This document shows positions 9,893 through 20,790 of a DNA stretch of 64,000 nt, one piece after another. This DNA comes from Azolla caroliniana. Its lineage: Eukaryota > Polypodiophyta. The stretch lies in assembly GCA_043228905.1 (NCBI GenBank), contig JBHGNT010000011.1, forward strand, positions 12,586,001 to 12,650,000. Direction: 5' to 3'. The notes under the pieces were generated by a model. It was not told the origin of the DNA. It searched no databases and was given only the letters and a program-made list of their open reading frames with translations. Every line of letters begins with the position of its first letter. Positions within the stretch are counted from its first letter, which is position 1. The position numbers were made by a program, and so were the translations under genes.

Positions 9893-10546
9893 TCATGGAA
9901 GGGAATGAGTCCCCCAAGTCCCGTGCTCTTCCTGGCGAAATTCAAAAAGTCGATTGTCACAATGGACTGCTTGTGAGATCGCTTGGGATAATGAGGTGGG
10001 CTCGGGAAAGTTCAAGAGAAGATTCTTGACATTGCTCCGAAGGCCCCGCCAAAATTGATCAACTAAGGCTTGATCATCCCAGTTGACGTCACATGCAAAT
10101 TGTCGGAATTCTGAAGCATAGATAAAAGTTGCACGTGAACCTTGTTCGAGGGCATAAAGCTTGGTGAGAGTCGTACGTTGCCGGTCTGTCTTTCCAAATG
10201 TGGCCTCTAACTCCGCAACGAAGGTGGAAAAGTCCTCCAATAGAGGTGAAGAAGTTTCTACTAGTGGTGCAAACCAAGCTTGGGCCAGACCAAAGAGGAG
10301 GGTGCCCACAAGGCCGACTTGTCGAAGATCATCTACATATCGTTGAGGTTGTAGCCGAATGATAAGACAAATTTGGTTGATGAACCCCCAAAAACGTGAA
10401 CTCGTTCCATCAAATTTTTCTGGGAGGCTAACCTTAGGCTCAAGAAAATGAGAAGAATCTAGGCTAGATGTTGGTGTGAAGGTTGGGCTCCGGCCTAGGT
10501 TGCAATGGGAGACTAGGCTCCATGGGTTGTGAGTATAGGGACGCAC
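9893..10546 (-). pseudogene. Gypsy H gag (capsid region)
   Basis: A minus-strand ORF of 217 residues. It contains KFDGTSSRFWGFINQ, QVGLVGTLLFGLAQAWFAPLVE and LVDQFWRGLRSNVKNLLLNFP, the retrotransposon Gag capsid pattern shared with D at 34283-35440. The N-terminus seems truncated at about 10560, where unrelated sequence starts. Confidence 0.8.
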
Positions 10547-10560
10547 CTACTTGAAGTTCT

Positions 10561-10836
10561 CATAAACAAGATGTGGATATCATTGTGTACGACTTTACAC
10601 TAACAAAAGCTGGACGTTTAAGGAAGTCAACAATAGACATAATAAAAGAGAATTTGCCAAGTCTACAAGGCTTCTCAGATCGAAGGCAGACTAGATCTTC
10701 TACACATGATTTGGAGTCACAACATTTGCTTTTAGATGAAGACAATGCTTTGATTGGTATATCTGATAAGGAGGGTGAATCACCATTGTATATTAGGCTC
10801 TATAGTAGTGATTCTTATGGGAGGAATAACTCTTGA
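10561..10836 (+). pseudogene. Unrecognised coding remnant
   Basis: A plus-strand open stretch ends with TGA at 10836 and encodes MDIIVYDFTLTKAGRLRKST...QHLLLDEDNALIGISD. The composition looks protein-like and the left edge is the break point of gypsy H. I do not recognise a family. It could be the C-terminal end of a transposase or of a host gene cut by a rearrangement. Confidence 0.3.
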
Positions 10837-11760
10837 TCGTATTTTTTGGCATGAACAGTTAACAATATAAGCTTGTAACACTGGGACATTTAAAACAGGT
10901 AATATGTCGCATTTTGAGAACTGTCCATCAAAAAATGACACAAATTAGGGTGATTCACAAAAAGGGGTGCCGCATGCATAAAGGATTTTTAAAAATGACC
11001 CAAAAATATATTGATTTTTAGCATGTACGAAAATTTAGGTGTTCAAAAAAATGCCTAAATAATGGACATGCCAAACTTACAAATGAATGTCGAAGATGAC
11101 TAACACCAATATTTATAGAAATTCATGAATCCAAATCTTGATGTACAATACAATATTTATAGTTAACGTATCAGAACAATTGTTTTCCAAGTTTATGCCA
11201 TCATCTTCATACCCATTAGATGAACTAGTAATAGTTTATGAGGTTTCATCCTCATCATCAATGGCAACTAATGCATTTTCTTCATCCAATTGCAATCCAA
11301 CCTTATCGAGGTTATGAGTCATGCTTCTTGTTTGTCTTTGTGTTGTGTCTGAAGCCACATTCTAGATCCTCTTTTAGTATCTTCATTGTGGTCTGTCGCA
11401 GATAACTTGTTTTGGTCAAAGATAAGTCATACACTAGTATATAAACATTATCCAATGTAAGAGTAGATGTGCTTGATTATGTGAGAGAAGCTTTCTACCA
11501 AAATCATTAGAATCTAAAAATTGTCGTAAAGATGTTTTTCGTTTTTCTTAGATTCTCATAGTAAGCCTTTGATGTCATACAAAAATGTAATTCATTCCAT
11601 CTAGATTTGATCCACCATGTTGAATTTTACTCTATACATCCAGAATTGGAGGTAGTGCATCAAATTCCTGTTGTAAGTCTTGGAATTTTTTTTTAAATTT
11701 CCATTAAAAAAATACTCTTGCATTACATCAAATTCTTGCTACATAGTCTAAACTATGTTA
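10837..11760. other. AT-rich non-coding stretch
   Basis: No credible gene, RNA or element end is seen. The sequence is AT-rich with scattered stops in all frames. Confidence 0.6.
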
Positions 11761-13105
11761 CATTGCATTGGATTTCAATTGAAAATCCACTTTCAAAATA
11801 TCTTAAAAAAGTGAAAAAAATTTACAAATGGATTTTCAACGGAAATCCAATGCAATAAATTAGATTTTAGTTGAAAGTTCACTTTTTCTTATTTGTTTCC
11901 AAATTTTCTTATTTTTTGAATTTTTTTTTGAATTTTTTCATTTTTCCCGTAAATAAGTAAATAAAAATTGGAAAAATAGATTTCAATGGAAATCCGATTC
12001 AGTGCATCATATTTCCGTTAAAAGTCCACTTTTTGCTATTTGTTACCAACTTTTCATAGTTTCATAAAAATTGGAAAAATGGATTTTCGACAGAAATCCG
12101 ATGCACTGCATCGGATTTTGGTTGAAATTCCACTTTTTCGTATTTGTTTTCAAATTTTTATATTTTTTGTAATTCTTTTTGTATTTTTTTTATATTTTTC
12201 TCATAAAAAAATAAATAATAATGGGAAAATGGATTTTCAACGGAAATCCGATGCACTGCATCAGATTTCGGTTGAAAGTCCACTTTTTCTTATTTGTTTC
12301 CAAATTTTCATATTTTTTGAAATTTTTTGGTATTTTTTCTGATTTTTTTTAATTTTTTCGATAAAATCCATTTTTCTGAAAATTGAAAAATGGATTTTCA
12401 ATGGAAATCCGATGCATTGCATCGGATTTTAGTTGAAAATCCACTTTTTCTTATTTGTTTTCAAATTTTCTTATTTTTTTTATAAATTTTCCCTTAAAAA
12501 TTGTTAAAAATAAAAAAAAATTGTGATTTTTTCCATTTAAAATGATGTATTTTCAAGGGGATTTTCAATGGAAATCCGTTGCATTGCATCGGATTTCCGT
12601 TGAAAATCACGGAGTTTCAACAGAAATCCGATGTAGTGCATCGGATTTCCATTGAAAGTCCAATATTTTTCTTTATCATTGATTTTCAACTGAAATCGGA
12701 CTCAATGGATCAGATTTTCATTGAAAATGCAATATTTTTTTATTATTTCATTGTTTTATGAAAAAACTAAAACAAATTTGGATTTTTATTTGAAATTCGA
12801 TGTAGTGCATTAGATTTCAGTTGGAAATCCACTTTTTTAATATATTTTTATTTATTTTTCAATTTAAAATCCATTATTTTTTTATATGGAAAAAAATATA
12901 AATAAGTAACATTGAAAAAAGAAAAAAGAAAAAAGGATTTTCGACTTTAATCCAACGCATTGCATTAGATTCTAGCTATATAGACTAAAATATAATGTAG
13001 TGCATAGTATTTTAACTGAAAATCCATTTATTATTATTTTTATGTAATTTTTTTTAAAAATTACAAAATAAAACAAATCTTGGATTTTCAATGGGTTTTA
13101 GATTT
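11761..13105. repeat. Array of imperfect palindromic repeats
   Basis: About ten degenerate units lie 100-160 bp apart. Each is built on a dyad: GGATTTTCAACGGAAATCC followed by GATGCA, TGCATC and the complementary arm GGATTTCCGTTGAAAATCC. Clear dyads start near 11831, 12080, 12231, 12391, 12560, 12610, 12682 and 12779. The spacers are T/A-rich. No protein is encoded. Copies are diverged, so the array is old. It could be a satellite or the subterminal repeats of a DNA transposon. Confidence 0.7.
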
Positions 13106-13139
13106 GTTTTTTGACACAGGTATATAATATAAAACTTAC

Positions 13140-13565
13140 ATCATTTTAGATTAACGTTATAGTCTATTCTTTAGTTTGATGTTACCTGTGCAATTTCATT
13201 CTACTATCATGTACTACTAAAACATGTGCCTTAAAGATGATCAAGAACTCTGTTGCATTAGAGAAGGACCCTAAGCAAGTTAATTTCATCAAAATGAGGA
13301 TCCAAGGTATCTGGGGTTGTCTTGATCAAGACCAAGAAGTTGGGGCAAAGCATATCAATGAAACTTAGATGTTCTAGATGACTTTTAGAGAACCTATGGA
13401 ACCTATAGATGAAGACGCAGGGCACCTTGTTGAATTAGAAGACGTACCAAAATATGAACATACTAACGATTCAACTTAACGTATTGACGAAGCCAATGAG
13501 GACAATCTTGATGAAAGAGCTAATCCTGAGGAGACGGCTTTACTAGACTTATTATTTGATTGAAT
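13140..13565 (+). pseudogene. Degenerate coding-like remnant
   Basis: Plus-strand reading between stops gives DQEVGAKHINET, TFREPMEPIDEDAGHLVELEDVPKYEHTNDS and RIDEANEDNLDERANPEETALLDLLFD. The acidic, stop-interrupted sequence looks like the end of an old transposase or host protein. I do not recognise it. Confidence 0.3.
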
Positions 13566-13617
13566 GGATATGGCTTATTGTAAAATTTCAACAATATGAA
13601 TTGTTAAATTTTGACGT

Positions 13618-14343
13618 TGTCGTGCCTTTCGGCTCCGGATCGTTGCGTGAGTCGGGTGGGAACCGCCGAGGTTTTGGACTAGGAGGAAGAAAAATACAAA
13701 TAAAGCTAGTAAAGAATAGGTATAAAGAGTTATAAAATAAGAATATTGTGAATCCCACGAGTTTAGTATATTTAGTCAATATTTAGGTAGTAAGAGAGAA
13801 TTATTTTAGCAAATTTGTGAATCCCACGAATATTTTAGATTGATTGATCATTATAGAAAAAAAAATCAACCCCCAACTACAATGTGCTCCCCATCCTTAT
13901 ATAGTGATGGGAGAGACTAAGCATAGCTACATGCTTTTTTTTTCTAATATGTTCATGCACACTAAATGTGCATGTGATGCTTTTCTAATCCTTGCTTTTA
14001 TTTGCTAAATATAGTGCTCATGCACGCTAGATGTGCATGAGTCACTTTTTAGTTGCTTGCGTTTTTCTATAAAATATTCACGCACTTTAAAAATGCATGA
14101 TTTACCTTTTAATAAAGGTAGGCGCAAATAAAGCACTTATAGTTATTAAATCTATTTCTAAAACACTAAAGATAAGGTAGCATAATGGTAAATTTGAGGT
14201 TTGGTTATGTGGAGGTATAGGGTTTGAATCTTGCCTTACGCATGTGATAAATATTTTGATATATTATTTATTTATTTATATGTATCTAAAATCGGATATA
14301 TTATTTTATGGTTTTCGCGTAGTGTGTGGAATACACTACGACA
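13618..14343 (-). mobile_element. Solo LTR of a gypsy family related to B
   Basis: On the minus strand it starts TGTCGTAGTG and ends GGCACGACA, like the LTRs of gypsy B. It shares with them the head hairpin (CGTAGTGT...ACACTACG), an antisense tRNA-like module and the 3' end around CGACTCACG...GATCCGG. The 4-bp target ACGT is present on both sides (13614-13617 and 14344-14347). No internal coding sequence adjoins it. Confidence 0.85.
14178..14235 (+). other. tRNA-like module in solo LTR
   Basis: TAGCATAATGGTAAATTT (A-box-like) is followed after about 25 bases by AGGGTTTGAATCTTGCC (B-box-like). It is antisense to the LTR and corresponds to the module at 23876-23935 in gypsy B. Confidence 0.45.
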
Positions 14344-14347
14344 ACGT

Positions 14348-15575
14348 AATATATAAGTTGAGCTTACTTATAGTTTTCGTGTAACAATCATTGAACTTAG
14401 AGATTAAGTATATTTGTATGTGTACATGTTGTCTAAACTCTCCTTTATCATTTGGGGTATATGGGAGATAAATTTATACCCTATCATTTACTCGTATGAT
14501 TGGAATGTTGTTGTAGACTAGTTTATTTATACATTGACAATGTCATGTATCACGTGTCAATGGAAATTTTCTCTTGACATAGTAGTATCTCTTAATTGCA
14601 AGGTTCACAATTTGCTTTAAGATATATTATATATAAATATACACACATAATTAGAAGAAGTCACTTATTCAATGGGGTATGCTTTTTAGAATATGCACAA
14701 GGACTCGTGTTACTATTATACTTGCATTGACAAATATACCCCTGTCTAAGATTTGGACAAAAACATGGTAAATAGAATATATGTCGGATAATTTTATTGA
14801 CGTGATATTAGTTAGTTCTATTTTACACTATGTTTTTATAAACCATATATGCATACGTCGTGCCTTTTTGAAATTCTACTTAAATAAGGCATTTTTTAAC
14901 ATCTCACTAAAATATGAAAAAAGAGAATTCGACATATTACTTGTTTCAAATGACCCGGTGTTTTGTAAGAACTCAAATGATATAAAACTTAATTGTTTTT
15001 AAAAATCAAATACTCATTGTGAATATTGTTTGTTATAATAAACATGAGTTGTTATTTTTATGATTAAAACCATGTTGTAAAATTCTTCCATTTGCCTAAT
15101 TTTGTGAATTTTTTTCAATTTTATGACATGGTGATATTTTAAGCTTTTCCATTGAGTCTTTGAGCACATCTGGTACAAGTATCACATTTTTTGTGAGATT
15201 GTTAAAAAAACCTTGAAATCTAACGAAATATTCCTTATCCTTCCAATTGTGCGCGATCCTTCCACTTCTGAACGTGAACATGTTTTTATCATGTCCTCGT
15301 CGAATTAATCAAGAAACAAATTTTGTCATTGTTTCTAAGCGTATAGGTAAAAGTAAGCAAATGACCTTACATAATTTTGGTACGAAGGAAAGACTTACAA
15401 ATCATATTTTTGTTTTCTAAATGTTTGGAACAAATTTCAATTTAGTTTGATGTAAATTCATCATGAAACAATGGAATTTCTTTGATTTTGATTTTGACCT
15501 CTAAAAAAAGCGTACTTAATATAATGGTACACACACTTAAGAGGACACAAACTTAACCGAAGGTCTACTGTTTTA
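14348..15575. other. AT-rich intergenic DNA
   Basis: No gene, structural RNA or recognisable transposon end was found. Open stretches here are short and lack family signatures. Confidence 0.6.
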
Positions 15576-15580
15576 CACAA

Positions 15581-16840
15581 GGAAAGATTGATTATTCGGG
15601 TAATAATAATTATTACTACGATTGGGTGTAATTAAATTAGCTTGATGGCGATTAACATGGTATTTTAATTAAGAGGGGTGTTTTTACTAAAATATAACAA
15701 GATTATGGGCATATATGGGTAACAATGACCGTTCAAAAAAGTAGTAGTGTACAATTAACTGCCATTAAAGTTTAAACGTGGGGAATGTGACCCAAATGTG
15801 GTAATTTAACCACAATATGCACGTGACCACAAGGAAAGATTGATTATTCGGGTAATAATAATTATTACTACGATTGGGTGTAATTAAATTAGCTTGATGG
15901 CGATTAACATGGTATTTTAATTAAGAGGGGTGTTTTTACTAAAATATAACAAGATTATGGGCATATATGGGTAACAATGACCGTTCAAAAAAGTAGCAGT
16001 GTACATTTAACTGCCATTAAAGTTTAAACGTGGGGAATGTGACCCAAATGTGGTAATTTAACCACAATATGCACGTGACCACAAGGAAAGATTGATTATT
16101 CGGGTAATAATAATTATTACTACGATTGGGTGTAATTAAATTAGCTTGATGGCGATTAACATGGTATTTTAATTAAGAGGGGTGTTTTTACTAAAATATA
16201 ACAAGATTATGGGCATATATGGGTAACAATGACCGTTCAAAAAAGTAGCAGTGTACAATTAACTGCCATTAAAGTTTAAACGTGGGGAATGTGACCCAAA
16301 TGTGGTAATTTAACCACAATATGCACGTGACCACAAGGAAAGATTGATTATTCGGGTAATAATAATTATTACTACGATTGGGTGTAATTAAATTAGCTTG
16401 ATGGCGATTAACATGGTATTTTAATTAAGAGGGGTGTTTTTACTAAAATATAACAAGATTATGGGCATATATGGGTAACAATGACCGTTCAAAAAAGTAG
16501 CAGTGTACAATTAACTGCCATTAAAGTTTAAACGTGGGGAATGTGACCCAAATGTGGTAATTTAACCACAATATGCACGTGACCACAAGGAAAGATTGAT
16601 TATTCGGGTAATAATAATTATTACTACGATTGGGTGTAATTAAATTAGCTTGATGGCGATTAACATGGTATTTTAATTAAGAGGGGTGTTTTTACTAAAA
16701 TATAACAAGATTATGGGCATATATGGGTAACAATGACCGTTCAAAAAAGTAGCAGTGTACAATTAACTGCCATTAAAGTTTAAACGTGGGGAATGTGACC
16801 CAAATGTGGTAATTTAACCACAATATGCACGTGACCACAA
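15581..16840. repeat. Five tandem 252-bp units upstream of the UGT gene
   Basis: Units start at 15581, 15833, 16085, 16337 and 16589, exactly 252 bp apart, and are almost identical. The first has AGTAGTAGTG where others have AGTAGCAGTG, and the second has one A-to-T change in GTACATTTAAC. Each holds the palindrome GTAATAATAATTATTAC, the dyad TGTGGT-6-ACCACA, an AAACGTGGGG motif and a CACGTG G-box near its end. The array stops 98 bp before the UGT start codon. Confidence 0.95.
15820..16833. promoter_or_regulatory. Five G-boxes (CACGTG), one per 252-bp unit
   Basis: CACGTGACC occurs at 15820, 16072, 16324, 16576 and 16828. CACGTGAC fits the G-box/ABRE core bound by plant bZIP and bHLH factors. 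The nearest copy is about 105 bp from the UGT start codon, so the array may act as a repeated upstream regulatory region. The motif is seen directly; the regulatory role is inferred. Confidence 0.5.
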
Positions 16841-16871
16841 AAAATCATGGTACCTAGATTAGGATAGATCT

Positions 16872-16883
16872 GAAATAAATAAG
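16872..16883 (+). promoter_or_regulatory. Possible TATA-like element of the UGT gene
   Basis: AAATAAATAAGG lies about 60 bp before the start codon. It is the only TATA-like sequence between the repeat array and the gene. Confidence 0.35.
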
Positions 16884-16938
16884 GGGAAAGTAGGGAATTC
16901 TCAGTAGCTTGGGACACTGATCAGGATTAATCACAATA

Positions 16939-18498
16939 ATGTCATCATCATCCTTCATCACTGGGCAACCACCCACTTCTGATGATGATGATCGCCATAG
17001 CCAGGATGGTGGTGACATCCCGCCGCGGCCGCACGCTTTCGTGTTGCCATATCCCGTGCAGGGCCACATCAAGCCCATGATGCTCCTCTGCAAGCTCCTA
17101 GCCAAACACCATGGCTTCATCATCTCATTCCTCAATACGGAATCCAACCACAAGCTCATCATGGAGGATGTGGGCCCAGAAGTTCATGATGACAGTGTTG
17201 GCCAAGGTAATGAACATGGGGGTAGAGGAGGTATGGATGAGAACTTCCGTTTGTTATGGCTTCCTGATCCTGTGCTTCCAGAAGATGACCATGGAGATGA
17301 TGAGGATGATGCACCTGAGTCCCACCTGAATAAGGTCCACATAACCCTAACCAAAGCCTTCCTGAATACAAACCCTAAATCATTGGAGCATCTCGTCCGG
17401 GCCCAGGACCCGCCGGTGAGCTGCCTCATCTTGGATTTTGTCACCCCGCGGATCGCCCACGAGCTGGGCGAGAAGCTCGGCATCGCCCGCCTCTTCTTCT
17501 TCATGGCATCGGCCGCGAGCCTGAGGATGATGTTACGGAGCGGAGAAGTGGGCGGGGCGGAGGAGAAGCTGCTCTCATACCCACTCCTACCAAGCCCCCA
17601 TGTGCTGGAGCCCTATGACATAAACCCTTACCTCAAGATGTGTGGGAAGAAGGCCAGTGATTACATGTGCAGGGCCTTCAATGCATTGGGTAGAGAGGGT
17701 GTGCTCCAAGAAGGGGACACCATCCTCATCCATACCATAGAGGAGGTGGAGGCCCAGAGCCTCGCCGAGCTTAGGAAGAAGGACAAACCTTCCTTGAAGG
17801 TCCTGCCCATTGGGCCTTTGCTTGATGAGGGGAAGCATGATGCTGCCCATATGCACCTCTGGAAGACAGATTACTCATGCCAAGCCTGGCTGGACACCCA
17901 CCCTCCTCGCTCCGTCCTCCTCGTCTCCTTCGGCAGCCTCTCCTCCTTGTCCCCCGCCCAGCTCACGGAGCTCGGCCTCGGCCTCGAAGCGTCCGGACAC
18001 CGCATCCTCTGGGTCATCCGGCCCGGCCAAATCATCGGACCGAACCATCGTGATTCCGGCCACCCCCTCCTCCCGGATGACTTCTTCCTGCGCAACCGCG
18101 CCCGCATCTCGGTCGTCCCGTGGCTACCCCAGCTCCGAGTCCTCTCCCACCCCTCTCTTGCCGCCTTCTTCACTCACTGTGGCTGGAATTCGACCCTCGA
18201 AAGCATCTCCTCAGGCGTGCCCATGCTCGCTTGGCCCTTCTCCGGCGACCAAATGCAGAACGCCCGGTTCATCGTAGACGTTTGGCGCGTCGGCCTCCGC
18301 CTCCTGCCGCCCGGATGCTCCGAGATCACCCGAGATGTTGTGGCCACGAAAATCGTCCAACTAATGGACGGGGAAATCGGGGAAGGCTTGCGACAACGGG
18401 CGCGAGACTTGAAGCGCGTTGTCGACACGGCAATCGCCCCCAATGGATCCTCTACAAAAAATATGTCGTGTCTAGCCCAACGATTGACCAAGACATAA
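16939..18498 (+). CDS. Family-1 UDP-glycosyltransferase (UGT)
   Basis: A 519-residue intact single-exon ORF, slightly longer than the usual 450-500. It should transfer a sugar from a UDP-sugar, probably UDP-glucose, to a small-molecule acceptor in the cytosol. The GT-B N-terminal half has catalytic His43 in PYPVQGHIKPM and the partner Asp166 in CLILDFVTPR. The PSPG box runs from Trp395 (WLPQLRVLSHPSLAAFFTHC) to Gln438, and a final Gln is usual for glucosyl donors. HCGWNSTLES is intact. Odd points are a hydrophilic N-terminal extension of about 30 residues and an acidic loop at about 115-127. Coding GC is far above the flanks. The acceptor cannot be told from sequence. It is the best host gene in the window, and the G-box array lies directly upstream. 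Confidence 0.92.
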   Translation: MSSSSFITGQPPTSDDDDRHSQDGGDIPPRPHAFVLPYPVQGHIKPMMLLCKLLAKHHGFIISFLNTESNHKLIMEDVGPEVHDDSVGQGNEHGGRGGMDENFRLLWLPDPVLPEDDHGDDEDDAPESHLNKVHITLTKAFLNTNPKSLEHLVRAQDPPVSCLILDFVTPRIAHELGEKLGIARLFFFMASAASLRMMLRSGEVGGAEEKLLSYPLLPSPHVLEPYDINPYLKMCGKKASDYMCRAFNALGREGVLQEGDTILIHTIEEVEAQSLAELRKKDKPSLKVLPIGPLLDEGKHDAAHMHLWKTDYSCQAWLDTHPPRSVLLVSFGSLSSLSPAQLTELGLGLEASGHRILWVIRPGQIIGPNHRDSGHPLLPDDFFLRNRARISVVPWLPQLRVLSHPSLAAFFTHCGWNSTLESISSGVPMLAWPFSGDQMQNARFIVDVWRVGLRLLPPGCSEITRDVVATKIVQLMDGEIGEGLRQRARDLKRVVDTAIAPNGSSTKNMSCLAQRLTKT

Positions 18499-18790
18499 TT
18501 GGGTCAACAATGGCATTGAAGAAGAAGGTATACAAGATCCAAGGTACCCATGAAAGAAAGGTCAAAAAGAGAGTTGTCAAGGATATGATATATTGCCTAA
18601 GTAACGCTCATCTTATATAATATACACTACTATTATTAGCATGTCCTGGAGATATATTAAATCAAAGGTCTGTTTTACTGCTTATAAACTCATCGTTTGT
18701 ACTAAATGACCATATTTATCACTCTTTGCAAGTACTTTAAAAGCGATTTTCTATAAACTAACCCTAAAGCAATACAATAACAGTACCTTC
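18499..18790. other. UGT 3' flank
   Basis: AT-rich sequence between the UGT stop codon and the hAT remnant. No separate gene is seen. A TATATAATATAC stretch near 18615 could contribute to polyadenylation. Confidence 0.4.
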
Positions 18791-18794
18791 CGTT

Positions 18795-20717
18795 TAATGT
18801 TTGTAATTTGATAATATCCCCTTTCCGTTATTGTTCTAATGAGATAATGATTTGTATGTATGTAAACCAATTTCTCAACATGAGCATGAGTCAATATATT
18901 TCTTTTTTTTGTATGTATAGATGAGAATGTACTCCAATTTCTTTCACAAGAAGATGCACATGAACCTTGAGAAAGCACACGAATTGCAAGTCTTTTTAAG
19001 TTTGGAGTGCTTGCTCCAAATGTTTCCCACCACTTAATTGCATCATGCATTCTAGTTGGATCATTTGCCATAGGAACTTGAAATGAACTTTTTTGTTGAG
19101 TTCTATAAGCATAGAATTCATCTAATAGAACAACACATAGAGGTATATCACCATTAGTATACTGCATAATAGTTTCCATCCAACTTGTATTGACCTTCTC
19201 ATCAATATCTTGAATTTTATTTCTCCAAATTGGATGGAAAATAAAACCAGTTGCATGCAATGGGAATGTAGCATTGTCCATCTTTGCATGCATATTCCTC
19301 GAATTTCATCAAGCAATAAATTATCTACATCTTCAATGTGGTTTATTTCTTCTATCATACAATGAGTACATTCATAATTTAAACCCATGGTCGCACCTTC
19401 TCTATACGCCAATCTAAGAACTTTTAATATTGGCTTGCATATATTTACTATCTTCTTTACATTTGCCCAAAAGGAAGCATCAAGTATAATTGAAACTATT
19501 TCTTCTCCTAGTTGTGTTTTTTAATCCTTTCCATTGACACCATTGTTCACTAACCACCATTCTTCTTAATCCACCTTTGACTCTATCATCCAATAAGTTT
19601 GACGACATGATAAAACTATAGGCAAATCTAGTAGTGGAAGGCGTTAACAATTCTTTCTCACTAAACTTACGAAACATTGCCAAAGAATATCGTTTTTGTG
19701 TAATAAACACGATTACCTTTGTAGCTAATTTCAAAACATCATGAACCCAAACACATTTTCCAATATCATCAAACAACAAATCGAGGCAATGACATGTGCA
19801 TTTGGTAAAAAAGATCATGGGCCACTCTTTCTATATCATCCTCCCAGCTACCACACAATTTGTTGCATTGTCCATACAAACTTGCACAACATTTGATGGG
19901 CCAATATCAAGAATAACATCCTTTAAAATCTTAAAGATATACTCTCCCGATTTACATTCTCCACTAGTGTCAACTGATTTTAGAAACACAGTGCCATATG
20001 TAGAAGTAGCCCTGACATTAACTATAGGTCTATTCTTTGTATCTGACCAACCATAGCTCACAATAGTGCATCCAACAGTTTTCCCTTTTTCTCTAATTTG
20101 CATAATCTCATTTTCAACGTATTTCACCTCTTTTTTAAGTGCCTTTTACATAATTGATTAGGAGATGGTCGCTTATAAGAAGGCCCATCAAGTGCTACAA
20201 CTTTTATTAATTCACGAAAATATGTACTTCCCACTTTTGCATCTGGTATACCGTATCCTCTACAAAAAGAAAATGTCTGGATTGCTTCATGTACATTTTT
20301 ATTAAGTTGCTTTTGCCATAACACTTTCAAAGGTTCAACATTGTCTACTTTCATCTCTATACTTGTTGATGCATTACCAAAAGATGATGAAAGGCATTTC
20401 ATTGATAGATGTTGATTCCACATTCATATCAACATTTGTGCTACTATTTTCAGCATTGCATTCCGTTGATGATTCACCGTTCATGTCAACATTTGCACAA
20501 CCAGGTACCCTTTTTGTACTTCAGCTTTTATAACAACATCAATTTCACGACATTTCTCAACACCTCAACCTTTTAAGCCCAACAAGTGAGCTCTAATTTG
20601 AAAGGGGCCACCAACAAATATATGGTGGCAATGTTTGCATTGAACGATAGGCATACTCTTATCATGTTTTCTCAAAATAGTCACATGATTCCATTCAAAG
20701 CTCTTTTGCTTCACCAT
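18795..20717 (-). pseudogene. hAT-superfamily transposase (BED/DUF659 type), decayed
   Basis: Minus strand. It starts at ATG 20717 with a BED-type zinc finger (QCKHCHHIF...IRAHLL...GVEKC). The DUF659 region follows with TIVSYGWSDTKNRPIVN, then VVQVCMDNATNC and CTCHCLDLLFDDIGK. The C-terminal hAT dimerisation region is WWETFGASTPNLKRLAIRVL, SSCERNWSTFSSIHTKKRN. Several stops and frameshifts (for example near 20574, 20130 and 19290) break it into pieces. The role would have been cut-and-paste transposition. I could not identify the terminal inverted repeats or an 8-bp target duplication. Confidence 0.85.
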
Positions 20718-20743
20718 TTTAGTAAATTAACCTTTAGCTAATC

Positions 20744-20750
20744 CTGAAAG
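20744..20750 (-). other. Probable 3' splice site of hAT 5' intron
   Basis: On the minus strand TCTCTTTCAG|GATTAG lies 27 bp before the BED-domain ATG. The matching donor would be GTAAGT at 20907-20912 or one of its copies in the 174-bp repeats. Confidence 0.45.
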
Positions 20751-20790
20751 AGATTAATTTGATACATAAAAATGAATTTTAACATTTCTG

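Larger units (their letters stand above)
7582..10560 (-). mobile_element. Gypsy H, Ty3/gypsy remnant
   Basis: The minus-strand order is gag (10546-9893), zinc knuckle, protease (9311-9060), RT and RNase H (to 7582), which is the gypsy order. It is related to D; both Gags contain SRVGLVGTLL-like and WFAPL-ETNSPLL-like stretches. It is cut by Copia G at 7582 within RNase H, so the rest lies left of the window. No LTR is visible at the 10560 end, which looks truncated. It carries a tandem duplication, nonsense codons and frameshifts. Confidence 0.82.

Noticed and set aside
15581-16840. CRISPR-like or satellite array
   Set aside because: The units are contiguous 252-bp repeats without spacers, in a plant genome, and only five copies occur; a local promoter duplication fits better.
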